From SURF-21 sp964529285 (GTDB lineage: Bacteria; Actinomycetota; Geothermincolia; Geothermincolales; RBG-13-55-18): a DNA stretch of 64,000 bases. Positions 33,948-43,027 of this stretch are shown here, piece after piece (positions within the stretch are counted from its first letter, which is position 1; every line of letters begins with the position of its first letter). The notes under the pieces were generated by a model. The model was not told where the DNA came from and searched no databases. It worked only from the letters and a program-made list of their open reading frames with translations. Position numbers and translations under genes: made by a program. The stretch lies in contig CAZGWK010000001.1 in assembly GCA_964529285.1 (NCBI GenBank), positions 116,013-180,012 of the forward strand, written 5' to 3'.

Positions 33948-36635
33948 CTATTTGGCGTCGTACCAGGTCCGGCCCATTCCCATGTCCACCTTGAGCGGAA
34001 CGTCGAGGTCGCAGGCCCTCTCCATCTCCGCCCGTACGATATCCTGTACTTCTTGGGACTCGGCGCGTTCGACATCGAAGACCAGTTCGTCGTGGACTTG
34101 CAGGATCATACGCGAAGCGAACCCCCCTTCACCCAGGCGGCGGTAGATCTTCAGCATGGCCACCTTGATGATATCCGCCGCGCTGCCCTGTATGGGCGTG
34201 TTAAAGGCAAGGCGCTCACCCAGCCGCCTCAAGCGCACGTTCCCCTCGGCCAATTCCGGTATCTCGCGCCTGCGGCCAAGGATAGTGGTTACGAAGCCGT
34301 TCCGCGCCGCCTCCTCGACCTGCCTGTCCAGGAAACCCCTCACCCCAGGGAATTCACTGAAATATCCGCTGATGTACGCCTCGGCCTCTTCGCTTTCTAT
34401 GCACAGCTGCTCGGCCAGCCCGTAGGGGCTTATGCCGTAGATGATACCGAATACTATTGCTTTCGCCCTGCGCCGCTGCTCCGCGTTGACCTCATCGAAC
34501 GGTATGTCGAAGACCTCGGATGCGGTGGAGGCATGTATGTCCCGATCCTCCTCGAAGGCCTTTATCAACCCCTCGTCTCGCGAGAGGTGGGCCAACACCC
34601 GCAGTTCGATCTGGGAATAGTCCGCCGCGAGGATGAGGCCGTCGCGGGAAGTGGGCAGAAATGCCCTGCGAATCGTCTTTCCAAGCTCGGTGCGCACGGG
34701 TATGTTCTGCAGGTTGGGATTGCTGGAAGAAAGACGGCCGGTTGCGGTCACCGTCTGGTTGAAGCACGCATGCAGTCTCCGCGTAACCGGGTCTACCATC
34801 TTCGGGAGCGCGTTCACGTACGTGTTCAGAAGCTTCGAGAGCTCGCGGTAGCGTACAAGGACCTCGGCTATGGGGTGTTCCCCCCTCAAGGCGTTGAGCG
34901 TGCCTATATCGGTAGTGAACCCCGTCTTCGTCTTTCTCTGTGGAGGAAGCTCGAGGACCTCGAAGAGAATGTGGGAGAGCTGCTGCGGCGAGTTCAGGTT
35001 GAACTCCTGCCCCGCCAATTCATATGCATGCGCCTCCAGGCTTTCAAGTTCCTCTTCCATCTCCGAGCGCATTTTTTCCAGTATCTCGCGGTCGAGGCGT
35101 ATTCCCCTTGCCTCCATGTCCGCGAGGACCTCCTGGAGGGGCATCTCTACGTCCTCGTAGAGCGGCCTCAGATCCCTCGCGTTCATGGCGGTTTCAAGCG
35201 GCTCGACCAGCCTGGCCACGGCAATAGCCCTTTGTATATCCCCCTCAGCCCTTACCTCTTCCTCCTCTATCAGGTCGAGCTGCCCCTCGGGCTTCTCTCC
35301 CAAAGCAACTCCCAGGTAGCGTTGCACCGCATCCTCGAGGCCGTGTTTTACTCCCGTAGGGCTCACGAGATAGGAGGCAAGTTCAACGTCAAAGTCGCAG
35401 CGCGGATAGAAACCGTACAGGCGGGCGCATTGCACCATTATGTCCTTGCCCCTGTAACAGTTGACGCGCGTGCCACCTGGTTGCGAGAAACGTTCGAGCA
35501 AAGACTGCAGGCAATGGCACATAGCCTCGTCCTCCAGGGAAAAGCGGAACACCCCGTCTCCGCTCGCAAGCGACATCGCGGTCAAACGGCCGCGTGTATA
35601 GCCCTCGCCCTCGATATGCGCATACAGGGACAGCTCGCCCGCTTTCTCGCACGCACGCAGCACATCCTCGAGCTCGTCCTCATCCGCGATCTCAAACCTC
35701 TCCGCTGTATCGAGCGGGGCTTGCATGGTTTCCTCGACGGCAACACCCGGGAACATCTGCCCCTTTATTCCCTTGAGCCTTTCGTATAGTTTTTTGAATT
35801 CCAGGGGATCGAATACGGCTCGTACCTTTTCCTCGTCCCACGGTTTCATCTCCCAGCGGCTTGCGTTCTCTTTCTCCAGCGGGACGTCGCGGCGCATCAC
35901 GGCAAGATCGCGGCTGAGGTAAGCTTTTTCACGGTTCTCCTCCAGGGCTTTTCTCGCCCTCCCCCTGATCTCCTCGAGGTGATCGTATACCTCGTCCAGG
36001 CTTCCGTACTGCGAGATCAAAGCCGCAGCCGTCTTTTCGCCGATACCCGGTACTCCGGGGATATTGTCGGATGTATCTCCCTTCAGGGCCAGGTAATCCA
36101 CAACCTGCCCCGGCTCGACGCCGTATTTCTCCTTGACTCCCTGCGGATCGTAGACGACTATGTCCGTGATGCCCTTGCGGTTGGCGATGACCCTGACGCG
36201 TTCGTCGACGAGCTGCAGGGCGTCACGGTCGCCTGTCACGATGAAGACCTCGCAACCCTCGGGCAAGAGCTCGGTCAGGGTAGCCAGCACGTCATCGGCC
36301 TCATAACCCTCCTCCTCTACGGTCGGTATGTCCAGGGAATCCAGTACGGCATGGATGATATCCATCTGTTCTCGCAATTCCCCGGGCATCGGCTTGCGAT
36401 GGGCTTTGTACGCGGCGAACATGTCGGTGCGGAATTCCGGTTTGCCCTTATCGAAGGCAACTATAACCGCCTGCGGAGCGAGTTCCTCGAGCACCTTTAT
36501 GAGCATGGAGGTAAAGCCGTACACGGCATTGGTCATCTGACCGGAAGACGTGGTCAATTCCTGGGGCAACGCATAGAAAGCACGATAAGCCAGGCTGTGC
36601 CCGTCGATCAGTACCCATTTCCTTACTCCCGCCAA
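33948..36635 (-). CDS. polA: DNA polymerase I (inactive proofreading domain)
   Basis: PolA fills gaps and removes RNA primers. The 895-residue protein has an N-terminal 5'-3' exonuclease (FDKGKPEFRTDMFAAYKAHR, VTGDRDALQL, GDTSDNIPGVPGIGEKTA) and a C-terminal family A polymerase with motif A DYSQIELRVLAHLS, motif B RRAKAIVFGIIYG, and motif C QVHDELVFDV. In the middle domain (about residues 300-450) the proofreading DxE is absent (ELSLYAHIE), so that activity is probably lost, as in many Gram-positive and actinobacterial enzymes. Its 3' end converges on the thiolase cassette. Confidence 0.98.
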   Translation of the reverse strand: MAGVRKWVLIDGHSLAYRAFYALPQELTTSSGQMTNAVYGFTSMLIKVLEELAPQAVIVAFDKGKPEFRTDMFAAYKAHRKPMPGELREQMDIIHAVLDSLDIPTVEEEGYEADDVLATLTELLPEGCEVFIVTGDRDALQLVDERVRVIANRKGITDIVVYDPQGVKEKYGVEPGQVVDYLALKGDTSDNIPGVPGIGEKTAAALISQYGSLDEVYDHLEEIRGRARKALEENREKAYLSRDLAVMRRDVPLEKENASRWEMKPWDEEKVRAVFDPLEFKKLYERLKGIKGQMFPGVAVEETMQAPLDTAERFEIADEDELEDVLRACEKAGELSLYAHIEGEGYTRGRLTAMSLASGDGVFRFSLEDEAMCHCLQSLLERFSQPGGTRVNCYRGKDIMVQCARLYGFYPRCDFDVELASYLVSPTGVKHGLEDAVQRYLGVALGEKPEGQLDLIEEEEVRAEGDIQRAIAVARLVEPLETAMNARDLRPLYEDVEMPLQEVLADMEARGIRLDREILEKMRSEMEEELESLEAHAYELAGQEFNLNSPQQLSHILFEVLELPPQRKTKTGFTTDIGTLNALRGEHPIAEVLVRYRELSKLLNTYVNALPKMVDPVTRRLHACFNQTVTATGRLSSSNPNLQNIPVRTELGKTIRRAFLPTSRDGLILAADYSQIELRVLAHLSRDEGLIKAFEEDRDIHASTASEVFDIPFDEVNAEQRRRAKAIVFGIIYGISPYGLAEQLCIESEEAEAYISGYFSEFPGVRGFLDRQVEEAARNGFVTTILGRRREIPELAEGNVRLRRLGERLAFNTPIQGSAADIIKVAMLKIYRRLGEGGFASRMILQVHDELVFDVERAESQEVQDIVRAEMERACDLDVPLKVDMGMGRTWYDAK

Positions 36636-36680
36636 GGCTATCCCTCTTTATCGAGCTGGTTTTTACCGACTTACACTGAT

Positions 36681-36720
36681 GTGAGGCTCGGGGACGGGGC
36701 TTTTCGCCCCGCCCCCTCAC
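36681..36720. repeat. long GC-rich inverted repeat upstream of polA
   Basis: The arms GTGAGG...GGGGACGGGGC and GCCCCGCCCC...CCTCAC form a near-perfect hairpin with a TTTTC loop and one bulged A. It lies between the tRNA-Leu terminator and the polA start. There is no T-run after it, so it need not be a terminator. Confidence 0.6.
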
Positions 36721-36787
36721 CCAAGGAGAACGTGCAATCATCATAAATCCCACCAGTGACAAAACCTCTGCCCTTATCTTAACAGCC

Positions 36788-36815
36788 GAAAAGCCCCGCC
36801 TTCTGCGGGGCTTTC
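36788..36815 (-). terminator. Rho-independent terminator after tRNA-Leu
   Basis: A 10-bp hairpin (AAAGCCCCGC/GCGGGGCTTT, 5-base loop) ends with four T residues on the minus strand, four bases after the CCA end of the tRNA. Confidence 0.8.
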
Positions 36816-36819
36816 TGGC

Positions 36820-36906
36820 TGGTGCCGAAGGCCGGACTCGAACCGGCACGGGGTCTCCCCCACTGGTTTTTGAGACCAGCGCGTCTACCTGTTCCGCCAC
36901 TCCGGC
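36820..36906 (-). tRNA. tRNA-Leu (anticodon CAA)
   Basis: On the minus strand an 87-base type II tRNA runs from GCCGGAGTGG to an encoded CCA. The acceptor stem is GCCGGAG/CTTCGGC with one G-U pair. The anticodon stem CTGGT/ACCAG encloses the loop CTCAAAA with anticodon CAA, reading UUG. A long variable arm (GTGGGGGAGACCCC) and the T-arm GCCGGTTCGAGTCCGGC follow. It is upstream of polA and ends in an intrinsic terminator. Confidence 0.97.
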
Positions 36907-36966
36907 AATACGAGAGATATTGTAACACCGGTCCGGCACATGATGAACGCCGGGGGCGCTCTTCGC

Positions 36967-37179
36967 CTATTCTGATCTCAGGTATTCCTCCAGAAATACC
37001 TGCAACTTTTCGAGGACTGGCTCAAGTTGCCCCGCATCGTCCGAGAAATCCCCATAACAGGCGATGGTTTCACGCAGCTCGATAGCGGTTTCAAGCAGCG
37101 GCAGCGCCTTCTTGCGCAGTTCCCGAACCGCCTCCTTTTTCATGTCCGCGTAGTAGCTCTCACTCCAGCCCAAGATCAT
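36967..37179 (-). CDS. small hypothetical helical protein
   Basis: The proposed 70-residue product (MILGWSESYYADMKKEAV at its start) is strongly helical and charged, with a possible HHH-like or coiled-coil layout (LRKKALPLLETAIELRE, LEPVLEKLQVFLEEYL). The ATG at 37179 follows GGAGTGGGG; the frame is open upstream but that part looks non-coding (rich in Pro, Cys and Arg). No family is recognised. It lies 60 bases upstream of the tRNA-Leu gene on the same strand. Confidence 0.5.
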   Translation of the reverse strand: MILGWSESYYADMKKEAVRELRKKALPLLETAIELRETIACYGDFSDDAGQLEPVLEKLQVFLEEYLRSE

Positions 37180-37347
37180 CCCCACTCCATGTCTGACGGG
37201 CGTGTCGCAACCTTTTCTTCCTAGCTTAACAGTAAAAACGCGTTGCGACGGAATGGCATGCGCGGGAAGCGCGCGGATTCCGCGCTCGAGCAGCCCGTCG
37301 CATGATGAAGGTGGCATCTCGAGCTGGCGGACATCTGCCTGCCGTTT

Positions 37348-37986
37348 TCAAGGAACCAGCCTGGTCCCCAGGCGGACAACGAACCACCTGCCGGCATGGT
37401 TCTCGAGCTTGATCATCATGTTGTCCGAGGCGCTTATTGCGATGGCGGTCCCCCCGCCTTTCGCGATGCTTCCACCTTCAACGTATGAAGCCGCATCGTA
37501 GGCATCGGCCGCTACGACGTCAAGTTGTATATTCTCGTATCTGCCTCCCGGCCCGAGGTACGAGGCAATATCACCGTACAGGTCCTCCGCGGCGGAGCGT
37601 TCGTTCTCCCCGAAAAGTGCCACGAAGGCATCGGAGTCACCGGCGTTTATCGCCTCGAAGAGCTGCATCGACCGCTCGCCAGGCGACGGATTGGCCCAGA
37701 CGGTAAAGCTCAGGACCAACCATGCGGCGATCGCCACCGCGATCACTCCGTAGACTATGAGCCTCACGCGGAATCTCTTTACCTTGGTCTTCACTGCCTT
37801 GCTTACGGCAGGCCGCAGCAAATCCGCGTCCCCTCTCCATTCGCCCGGCGCGATATACAGATCTCCCGCCGCCGCCCCGGGTCCTCGCTGCGCTCCCGTT
37901 GCCGTTGCGCTCAGCAGCTTCTCCATGCATAACGAACAGTATTCGGCGCTCTCGGGATTGTCCGCTCCACATTTCGGGCATTTCAC
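37348..37986 (-). CDS. zinc-ribbon membrane protein, function unknown
   Basis: The 212-residue product starts with a C4 zinc ribbon (MKCPKCGADNPESAEYCSLC, Cys3, 6, 17, 20). A linker containing LYIAPGEWRGDA follows, then a basic patch and one transmembrane helix (about residues 76-95; VYGVIAVAIAAWLVLSF). An extracellular domain (about 97-212) includes QLFEAINAGDSDAFVALFGE, which resembles DUF4878/NTF2-like accumulation domains. Exact function is unknown. The neighbouring gene shares the zinc ribbon and linker motif, so the pair is probably paralogous at the N-terminus. Confidence 0.8.
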   Translation of the reverse strand: MKCPKCGADNPESAEYCSLCMEKLLSATATGAQRGPGAAAGDLYIAPGEWRGDADLLRPAVSKAVKTKVKRFRVRLIVYGVIAVAIAAWLVLSFTVWANPSPGERSMQLFEAINAGDSDAFVALFGENERSAAEDLYGDIASYLGPGGRYENIQLDVVAADAYDAASYVEGGSIAKGGGTAIAISASDNMMIKLENHAGRWFVVRLGTRLVP

Positions 37987-38020
37987 GATCCGTCCCTCCC
38001 CGCACCGCTCATCCGCGCCA

Positions 38021-38719
38021 TCATCCCATCAGCCTCTTTTCGGCTATCCAGCCCCCCAATGCACCCATGGGAAGCTCCAGGAACAAGGTGAACAAGATAC
38101 CTACCAGGTTGAAAATCGGGATGTATGCTTCGCCGGTTATCAGGAAGACAATGATAAGGGACAGCAGGGGTTGCCAGATAAAGACGGCGCAAGCCGCGCA
38201 AGCCGCGCCATAGAGCCACCCCTTTCCGGCATGCATGGCCTTGGCAGATAGCGCGTAACCGCCCATCGCCAACACCAGAGCATCCGCAATATAAAGCAGA
38301 GCTATACCGAAAGTGAATCCTGCCTCGCTGCCTCCGAAGGCAGCGCCCAGGAGAAACATGCTGATAAGTAAACGGCTCCCGAACAACACCAGATATGTTA
38401 CAAAGGAATACGACAGCAGCATTATCGCGATATCCGCATTGCTGCGCTTCCGCATATAGGCAGGCGGCTTTATGGCGGATACGGCGCCCGGGTTCTGTAT
38501 CGCGGCGTGGTAATAGGCCGAATCGCGATAGCCGGACTGAGGGTTCTGTTGCGCCATCTCCTGGGCCAGGGCACGGTAGTCCCCGGGCGATACGTACGGT
38601 TCTGGTTGCGGCTGCTGAGCGGCTTGAGTGGAGCCTGCAGCATTGAACCTGGCCAGGCAAAGCGAACAGTACTCGGAGTTATCCGCGTTCTCGGCACCGC
38701 AGTGCGGGCACATCTTCAA
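38021..38719 (-). CDS. zinc-ribbon multi-pass membrane protein, function unknown
   Basis: This 232-residue protein begins with MKMCPHCGAENADNSEYCSL, a C4 zinc ribbon nearly identical in layout to that of the next gene, and a linker with PYVSPGDYRALA. From about residue 95 it has five hydrophobic segments (for example IMLLSYSFVTYLVLFGSRLL and IADALVLAMGGYAL, LIIVFLITGEAYIPIF). No transporter signature is apparent. The two genes are 34 bases apart on the same strand and probably co-transcribed. Confidence 0.8.
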   Translation of the reverse strand: MKMCPHCGAENADNSEYCSLCLARFNAAGSTQAAQQPQPEPYVSPGDYRALAQEMAQQNPQSGYRDSAYYHAAIQNPGAVSAIKPPAYMRKRSNADIAIMLLSYSFVTYLVLFGSRLLISMFLLGAAFGGSEAGFTFGIALLYIADALVLAMGGYALSAKAMHAGKGWLYGAACAACAVFIWQPLLSLIIVFLITGEAYIPIFNLVGILFTLFLELPMGALGGWIAEKRLMG

Positions 38720-38995
38720 TGCTCATACCTCCCCGTATGGATCATAAGTTAGGATTCGGCATATGTATCCCCCAGCTGAAACGGTAAACTCCATTGTCCC
38801 CGTCCATGCCTCGCAGGTTTCGACTTTGCATGCAGCCCAATAATAATTCCTTGCCCGCTGCGGCCCTTCCTTCCCGGCACGGGCTTAACGTTGCGGCATG
38901 ATTAGTTTATTCGGGTTAACGGGGTTTACGAGAGCCTCTAAGTCACGCTGCGCGGTTTCTTTGCGTGGTGCTGCGAGCTTCTTCTATTCCGATTC

Positions 38996-39328
38996 CTATG
39001 GCTCCAGATCGCTGCGAGCTTCTTCTATCACCCGATAGAAGCACGACCTCTCTCCCGTATGGCATGCCGGGCCCACCTGGTGTACTTTTACTAGCAGGGC
39101 ATCGGCATCACAATCGTAGCGGATCTCCCTTACGTACTGGCGGTGACCAGATGTCTCACCCTTGCACCAGAATTGCTGCCGGCTGCGGCTCCAGAACCAT
39201 GTACGGCCACTCTCCACGGTACGGCGCAGCGACTCGTCGTTCATGTAACCGAGCATTAGTACTTCGCCATTATCGGCGTCCTGTATTATCGCAGGGATCA
39301 GGCCCTTATCGTCGTACTTAAATTCCAT
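38996..39328 (-). CDS. hisI: phosphoribosyl-AMP cyclohydrolase
   Basis: HisI hydrolyses phosphoribosyl-AMP, the third step of histidine synthesis. The 110-residue product has WFWSRSRQQFWCKGETSGH, the metal-binding DCDADALLVKV and GPACHTGERSCFY with two zinc-ligand cysteines. No fused HisE is present. The ATG at 39328 is preceded by GGGAGGAAGAG and lies inside the 3' end of livF (11-base overlap). It is thus separated from the rest of the his genes by the liv transporter. Confidence 0.96.
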   Translation of the reverse strand: MEFKYDDKGLIPAIIQDADNGEVLMLGYMNDESLRRTVESGRTWFWSRSRQQFWCKGETSGHRQYVREIRYDCDADALLVKVHQVGPACHTGERSCFYRVIEEARSDLEP

Positions 39329-40064
39329 CTCTTCCTCCCTCCGGCGGCTGTTCGTCACCGAGATAGATACGCTTTATTTCCTCGCTCTGCAGAAGCTTCT
39401 CCGCTTCTCCCTCCAGGCGTACTTTGCCTGCACGCATTACATAACCATAGTCAGAGACGCTCAATGCGATCTGAGCGTCCTGTTCTACCAGGAGGATGGT
39501 CAGCCCTTCCTCGTGCAGGCGCTTGAGGCAGCCGAAGATGTCTTTGATCACCAGCGGGGCGAGTCCCATGGAAGGTTCGTCCAGAAGCAGCAGGCGCGGC
39601 TTGGACATGAGTGCCCTTCCTATGGCCAGCATCTGCTGTTCTCCGCCGGACAGGGTTCCGGCCGCTTGACCCGTTCTCTCCCCGAGGAAGGGAAAAACCT
39701 CGTAAACAGACCCCAGGTCCTTCTGTATCTCCCTGCTCTCCCTGCGCTTGGAACGTGCATAGGCGCCCAGTTCCAGGTTCTCTTCGACACTCATCGCGGC
39801 AAAGACCTGACGGCCTTCCGGGACGTGAGATATTCCCATCATAACGATCTTATGAGGCTCCAGGTTCACTATGTTCTGCCCGACGTAACGGATCTCCCCG
39901 TAGCGGGTCGGTATAAGTCCGGATATCGCCCGCAGCAATGTCGTTTTACCTGCGCCATTCGCGCCTATTATAGTGGTTATCTTACCCGCCCGCGCCCAGA
40001 GATCGACCGCCCGCAGGGCTTCGATGTTACCGTAGAAGGCGGACAGGTTGCTTACTTCCAGCAA
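39318..40064 (-). CDS. livF: branched-chain amino acid ABC transporter ATP-binding protein LivF
   Basis: The 248-residue ATPase has Walker A GANGAGKTTLLRA (about residues 35-47), the signature LSGGEQQMLAIGRAL, Walker B RLLLLDEPSMGLAP and the switch His in LLVEQDAQIALS. The short loop without the LivG-type insertion and MSVEENLELGAY identify it as LivF. It lies at the end of the livJHMGF unit. Its 3' end overlaps hisI, so the two are likely on one transcript. Confidence 0.94.
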   Translation of the reverse strand: MLEVSNLSAFYGNIEALRAVDLWARAGKITTIIGANGAGKTTLLRAISGLIPTRYGEIRYVGQNIVNLEPHKIVMMGISHVPEGRQVFAAMSVEENLELGAYARSKRRESREIQKDLGSVYEVFPFLGERTGQAAGTLSGGEQQMLAIGRALMSKPRLLLLDEPSMGLAPLVIKDIFGCLKRLHEEGLTILLVEQDAQIALSVSDYGYVMRAGKVRLEGEAEKLLQSEEIKRIYLGDEQPPEGGRDGI

Positions 40065-40149
40065 TTCCCGTTCCCACCCCTCTCGTTCTCCGACCTTTCA
40101 TGCTTTAAACCGCCGTTCCCTTTCGTAAACTCAATATTTGCGTGAGACT

Positions 40150-40950
40150 TCAGGCGAGTTCAGCTCCCAGGTATGCCTCGATCACCCTGGGATCGTTGCG
40201 TATGTCTTCCGGCGTCCCTGCGGCGATGATCTTACCGTAATCGAGGACCAGCACCTCTTGAGAAATACGCATGACCAGTCCCATGTCGTGCTCTACCAGG
40301 ATCACCGTGACTCCCCTATCCCGTATACCGAAAATTATCTCTCCCAGCTCACGCGTCTCGTATGCGTTCAAGCCCGACGCCGGCTCGTCCAACAGCAATA
40401 TACTCGGCTCGGTTGCCAGCGCCCTGGCAACCTCCAGCAGCCTTTGCTGGCCGAAGGGCAGCGACCCGGCCGGGCTCGACGCCTGCATATCCAGACCCAC
40501 TAATCTCAGGTAATCCAGTGCATCTTGCGCCATTTTTCTTTCTTCCCTCCGCTCGGAGGGCACTTTTAAGGAGGCCTTGAACATCCCCGATCTGTTGCGG
40601 TGGTGCAGGCCCACCATCACGTTCTCCAGCACCGTCATACGCGGAAAAAGCCTTATGGTCTGGAATGTCCTCGCCATTCCCAGCGCGGTTATGCGGTGCG
40701 GATGCATACCTATTATCTCTCGCCCGCGGAAGTATACGCTGCCGCTGTCCGGCAGGTATATTCCCGTCAGCAGGTCGTAAAGGGTAGTTTTGCCGGCTCC
40801 ATTCGGGCCGATGATGGCCTGGATAACCCCTTCCTCCAGCGTGAAGGAAACGTCCTTTACGGCGGCCAGACCACCGAAGGTCTTCGTGAGTTCCCATGCC
40901 TTAAGGATGTGGCGCTCTTCTCGCGCCGCGGGCGCATTAACGGTCAGCAC
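40150..40950 (-). CDS. livG: branched-chain amino acid ABC transporter ATP-binding protein LivG
   Basis: The 266-residue ATPase has Walker A GPNGAGKTTLYDL, the LivG-specific RTFQTIRLFPRMTVLENVMVG segment, the signature LPFGQQRLLEVARAL (F in place of the usual S of LSGGQ), Walker B ILLLDEPASGLNAYE and LVEHDMGLVMRIS. Its ATG is directly next to the livM stop. Together with LivF it powers the LivHM channel. Confidence 0.95.
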   Translation of the reverse strand: MLTVNAPAAREERHILKAWELTKTFGGLAAVKDVSFTLEEGVIQAIIGPNGAGKTTLYDLLTGIYLPDSGSVYFRGREIIGMHPHRITALGMARTFQTIRLFPRMTVLENVMVGLHHRNRSGMFKASLKVPSERREERKMAQDALDYLRLVGLDMQASSPAGSLPFGQQRLLEVARALATEPSILLLDEPASGLNAYETRELGEIIFGIRDRGVTVILVEHDMGLVMRISQEVLVLDYGKIIAAGTPEDIRNDPRVIEAYLGAELA

Positions 40951-42042
40951 CTATTCCACCACCCTCCTGGTGAAGGGGTTGACGAAAGGACTGCGCCTGT
41001 ACTTTACCATGTCTGAGAGGCCACGCGTTATACCGGAGGGCATGAAGATCATGGCCAGGACGAGTATAAGGCCGAAGACTATGCCCTCGTAGTTGCTGTA
41101 GTTCTCGACCCAGACGGGAACGTCTCCAAGCCATTTCGGCAGGGCCTCTACGATCTTGGGGATAAAAATGATCAGTCCAGCGCCGGCCACCGCTCCCCAG
41201 ATGCTCTCCATTCCCCCTACTACGACTATGGTCACAAGCTCGATGGAGAGCAGTATGTCGAACTGGCTGGGGCCTATATATCCCTGCAGATGGGCGAAGA
41301 TTGCGCCCGCCAGCCCTCCCAGCGCGGCCGAGAGGATGAATATCTTGATCTTGTATCCGGACACGTTGACCCCCATCGATTCCGCGGCAACCTCCGACTG
41401 ATGCAACGCCTTGATGGCCCTGCCAACCCGCGAGCGCACCAGGTTGGAGCAGAGGGCCAGCACGATAACGGCTATGATCCATACCGTATAGAACTCCCCC
41501 TGTCTCGTGCTTACTTCTATCCACGGGAAGGAGAGCTTGGGTATGTCGCGCAGCCCCACGTTCCCACCCGTTAGCCAGGCCATCTCCCTGAAGAAAACGA
41601 AGGCGATAAAGCCCAGGCCCAGGGTGGCCATGGCCAGATAATGGCCTTTCAGCCTCAGAATCGGCGCCACCAGGAGTCCCACTATGCCGGCTACTATGAT
41701 CGCGCATATCAGGCCGATCCATACCGGAAAACCCGCTTTTACGGTGAGTATGGCGCTCGTGTACGCCCCCACCCCGAAGAAAGCCCCGTGGCCCAGCGAG
41801 ACCTGGCCCGCGTAGCCCATGAGAAGGTTGAGGCCGACGGCAACTATGGTGAATACCCCTACTGTGCGCATCACGTAAACCAGGTCTATGCCCAGTGGCC
41901 TGGCCAGCGGTTTCGCCCATAACGGCAGCAGAGCGAGGAACAGTGCGAATATCAGCAATCCCTTGTAGCGGTCGAGGGCAGAAGTAATCCTCTTGCGGGC
42001 CTTATCTCCCTGCGCCGTATCGCCACTCCGCTTCATATCCAT
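40951..42042 (-). CDS. livM: branched-chain amino acid ABC transporter permease LivM
   Basis: The 363-residue permease starts MDMKRSGDTAQG and has about nine to ten hydrophobic helices. Family motifs are VAVGLNLLMGYAGQVSLGHG (start of the core) and VVVGGMESIWGAVAGAG. The ATG at 42042 overlaps the livH stop (TGATG) and follows AAAAGGTG; the long open frame upstream overlaps livH and is not used. The C-terminal segment ITRGLSDMVKYR is cytoplasmic. Confidence 0.94.
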   Translation of the reverse strand: MDMKRSGDTAQGDKARKRITSALDRYKGLLIFALFLALLPLWAKPLARPLGIDLVYVMRTVGVFTIVAVGLNLLMGYAGQVSLGHGAFFGVGAYTSAILTVKAGFPVWIGLICAIIVAGIVGLLVAPILRLKGHYLAMATLGLGFIAFVFFREMAWLTGGNVGLRDIPKLSFPWIEVSTRQGEFYTVWIIAVIVLALCSNLVRSRVGRAIKALHQSEVAAESMGVNVSGYKIKIFILSAALGGLAGAIFAHLQGYIGPSQFDILLSIELVTIVVVGGMESIWGAVAGAGLIIFIPKIVEALPKWLGDVPVWVENYSNYEGIVFGLILVLAMIFMPSGITRGLSDMVKYRRSPFVNPFTRRVVE

Positions 42043-42938
42043 CACACCTTTTCTGCGGCGGCTCTTCCCAGTATGCCCTGGGGGCGCAGGAGAAGTACCG
42101 TGATGAGCAGGATTGCCGCCACGGCGTCCTTGTACCCTGACGGAACGGAGAGGACGACGGTGAGGAATCCCGCTATGAGCTCTTCCATCAGGCCGAGGAC
42201 AATCCCTCCCACCACCGCCCCGAAGGTGTTGCCCAACCCTCCCACGACCGCTGCGGTAAAACCCTTTACGCCGAGGAACAGCCCTATGCTGTAGCTCGCG
42301 TAGGGTGCGTTCACGACACCGGCTAGGCCGCCCAAAGAGGCTGCTATGAGGAAGGAATACAGAGACATCCTGGAGACGTTTATCCCCACCAGGCTGGAGG
42401 CCTGGCGGTTGATGGAACATGCACGCATGGCTTTACCCGTTGTCGTGCGGCTGAAGAAGATATATACGATGATCACGCTTACGAGGGTCAGGCCCAGGAC
42501 CCAGAGAAACTGCCTGCTCACGGTGGCGCCGGGGAGGGTAAGGTTCCCCGACGTGAACTCCGGTACCTTGTAGGCTTCCTTGGGCCAGAATATCCTTCCC
42601 AGCGATTTGAACAGGATGGAGACTCCTATGGTCGCGATTATCGCGACCAGGGTGCTTGCGTGCTTCAGAGGATAGATGACCGCCCGTTCCATAGCCACTC
42701 CAATGGCCGCCGTGCACGCTATCGCAAGCAGGACTGCAACGGGAAGCGGCAGGCCTAGGGTCACGGCGAAGGTGAACGCGAACAGTCCGGCGAACATGGA
42801 GAACTCGCCCTGGGCGAAGTTGATTATCCCGGTAGAGCTGTAGATGATATTGAAGCCCATGGCCACAAGGATATAAATACACCCATTGGCCAGGCCGTTT
42901 GCGATATATTGCGGACAGTTTGCGAGAAAATCCAGCAA
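42042..42938 (-). CDS. livH: branched-chain amino acid ABC transporter permease LivH
   Basis: The 298-residue protein has about eight hydrophobic segments. Signatures are ILVAMGFNIIYSSTGIINFA, QGEFSMFAGLFAF and AVVGGLGNTFGAVVGGIVLG, typical of LivH. It opens with a short hydrophilic stretch and a helix (YIANGLANGCIYILVAMG). It lies downstream of livJ past a likely attenuating terminator, and its stop overlaps the livM start. Confidence 0.94.
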   Translation of the reverse strand: MLDFLANCPQYIANGLANGCIYILVAMGFNIIYSSTGIINFAQGEFSMFAGLFAFTFAVTLGLPLPVAVLLAIACTAAIGVAMERAVIYPLKHASTLVAIIATIGVSILFKSLGRIFWPKEAYKVPEFTSGNLTLPGATVSRQFLWVLGLTLVSVIIVYIFFSRTTTGKAMRACSINRQASSLVGINVSRMSLYSFLIAASLGGLAGVVNAPYASYSIGLFLGVKGFTAAVVGGLGNTFGAVVGGIVLGLMEELIAGFLTVVLSVPSGYKDAVAAILLITVLLLRPQGILGRAAAEKV

Positions 42939-42970
42939 TTAACTACGCGGCCTCCACCTCGAACGGGGGT

Positions 42971-43006
42971 AAAAAGGAGGCCGCCTTTAAACAGCCTCCT
43001 CTCTTT
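42971..43006 (-). terminator. intrinsic terminator or attenuator between livJ and livH
   Basis: Hairpin arms AGGAGGC/GCCTCCT (12-base loop) are followed on the minus strand by TTTTTA. It would lower expression of livHMGF relative to the more abundant binding protein. Confidence 0.65.
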
Positions 43007-43027
43007 AACCCCAGTGTTTATATATTA

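Noticed and set aside
34053..35789. A 578-codon plus-strand frame
   Set aside because: It is antisense to polA and shows no family-like sequence.
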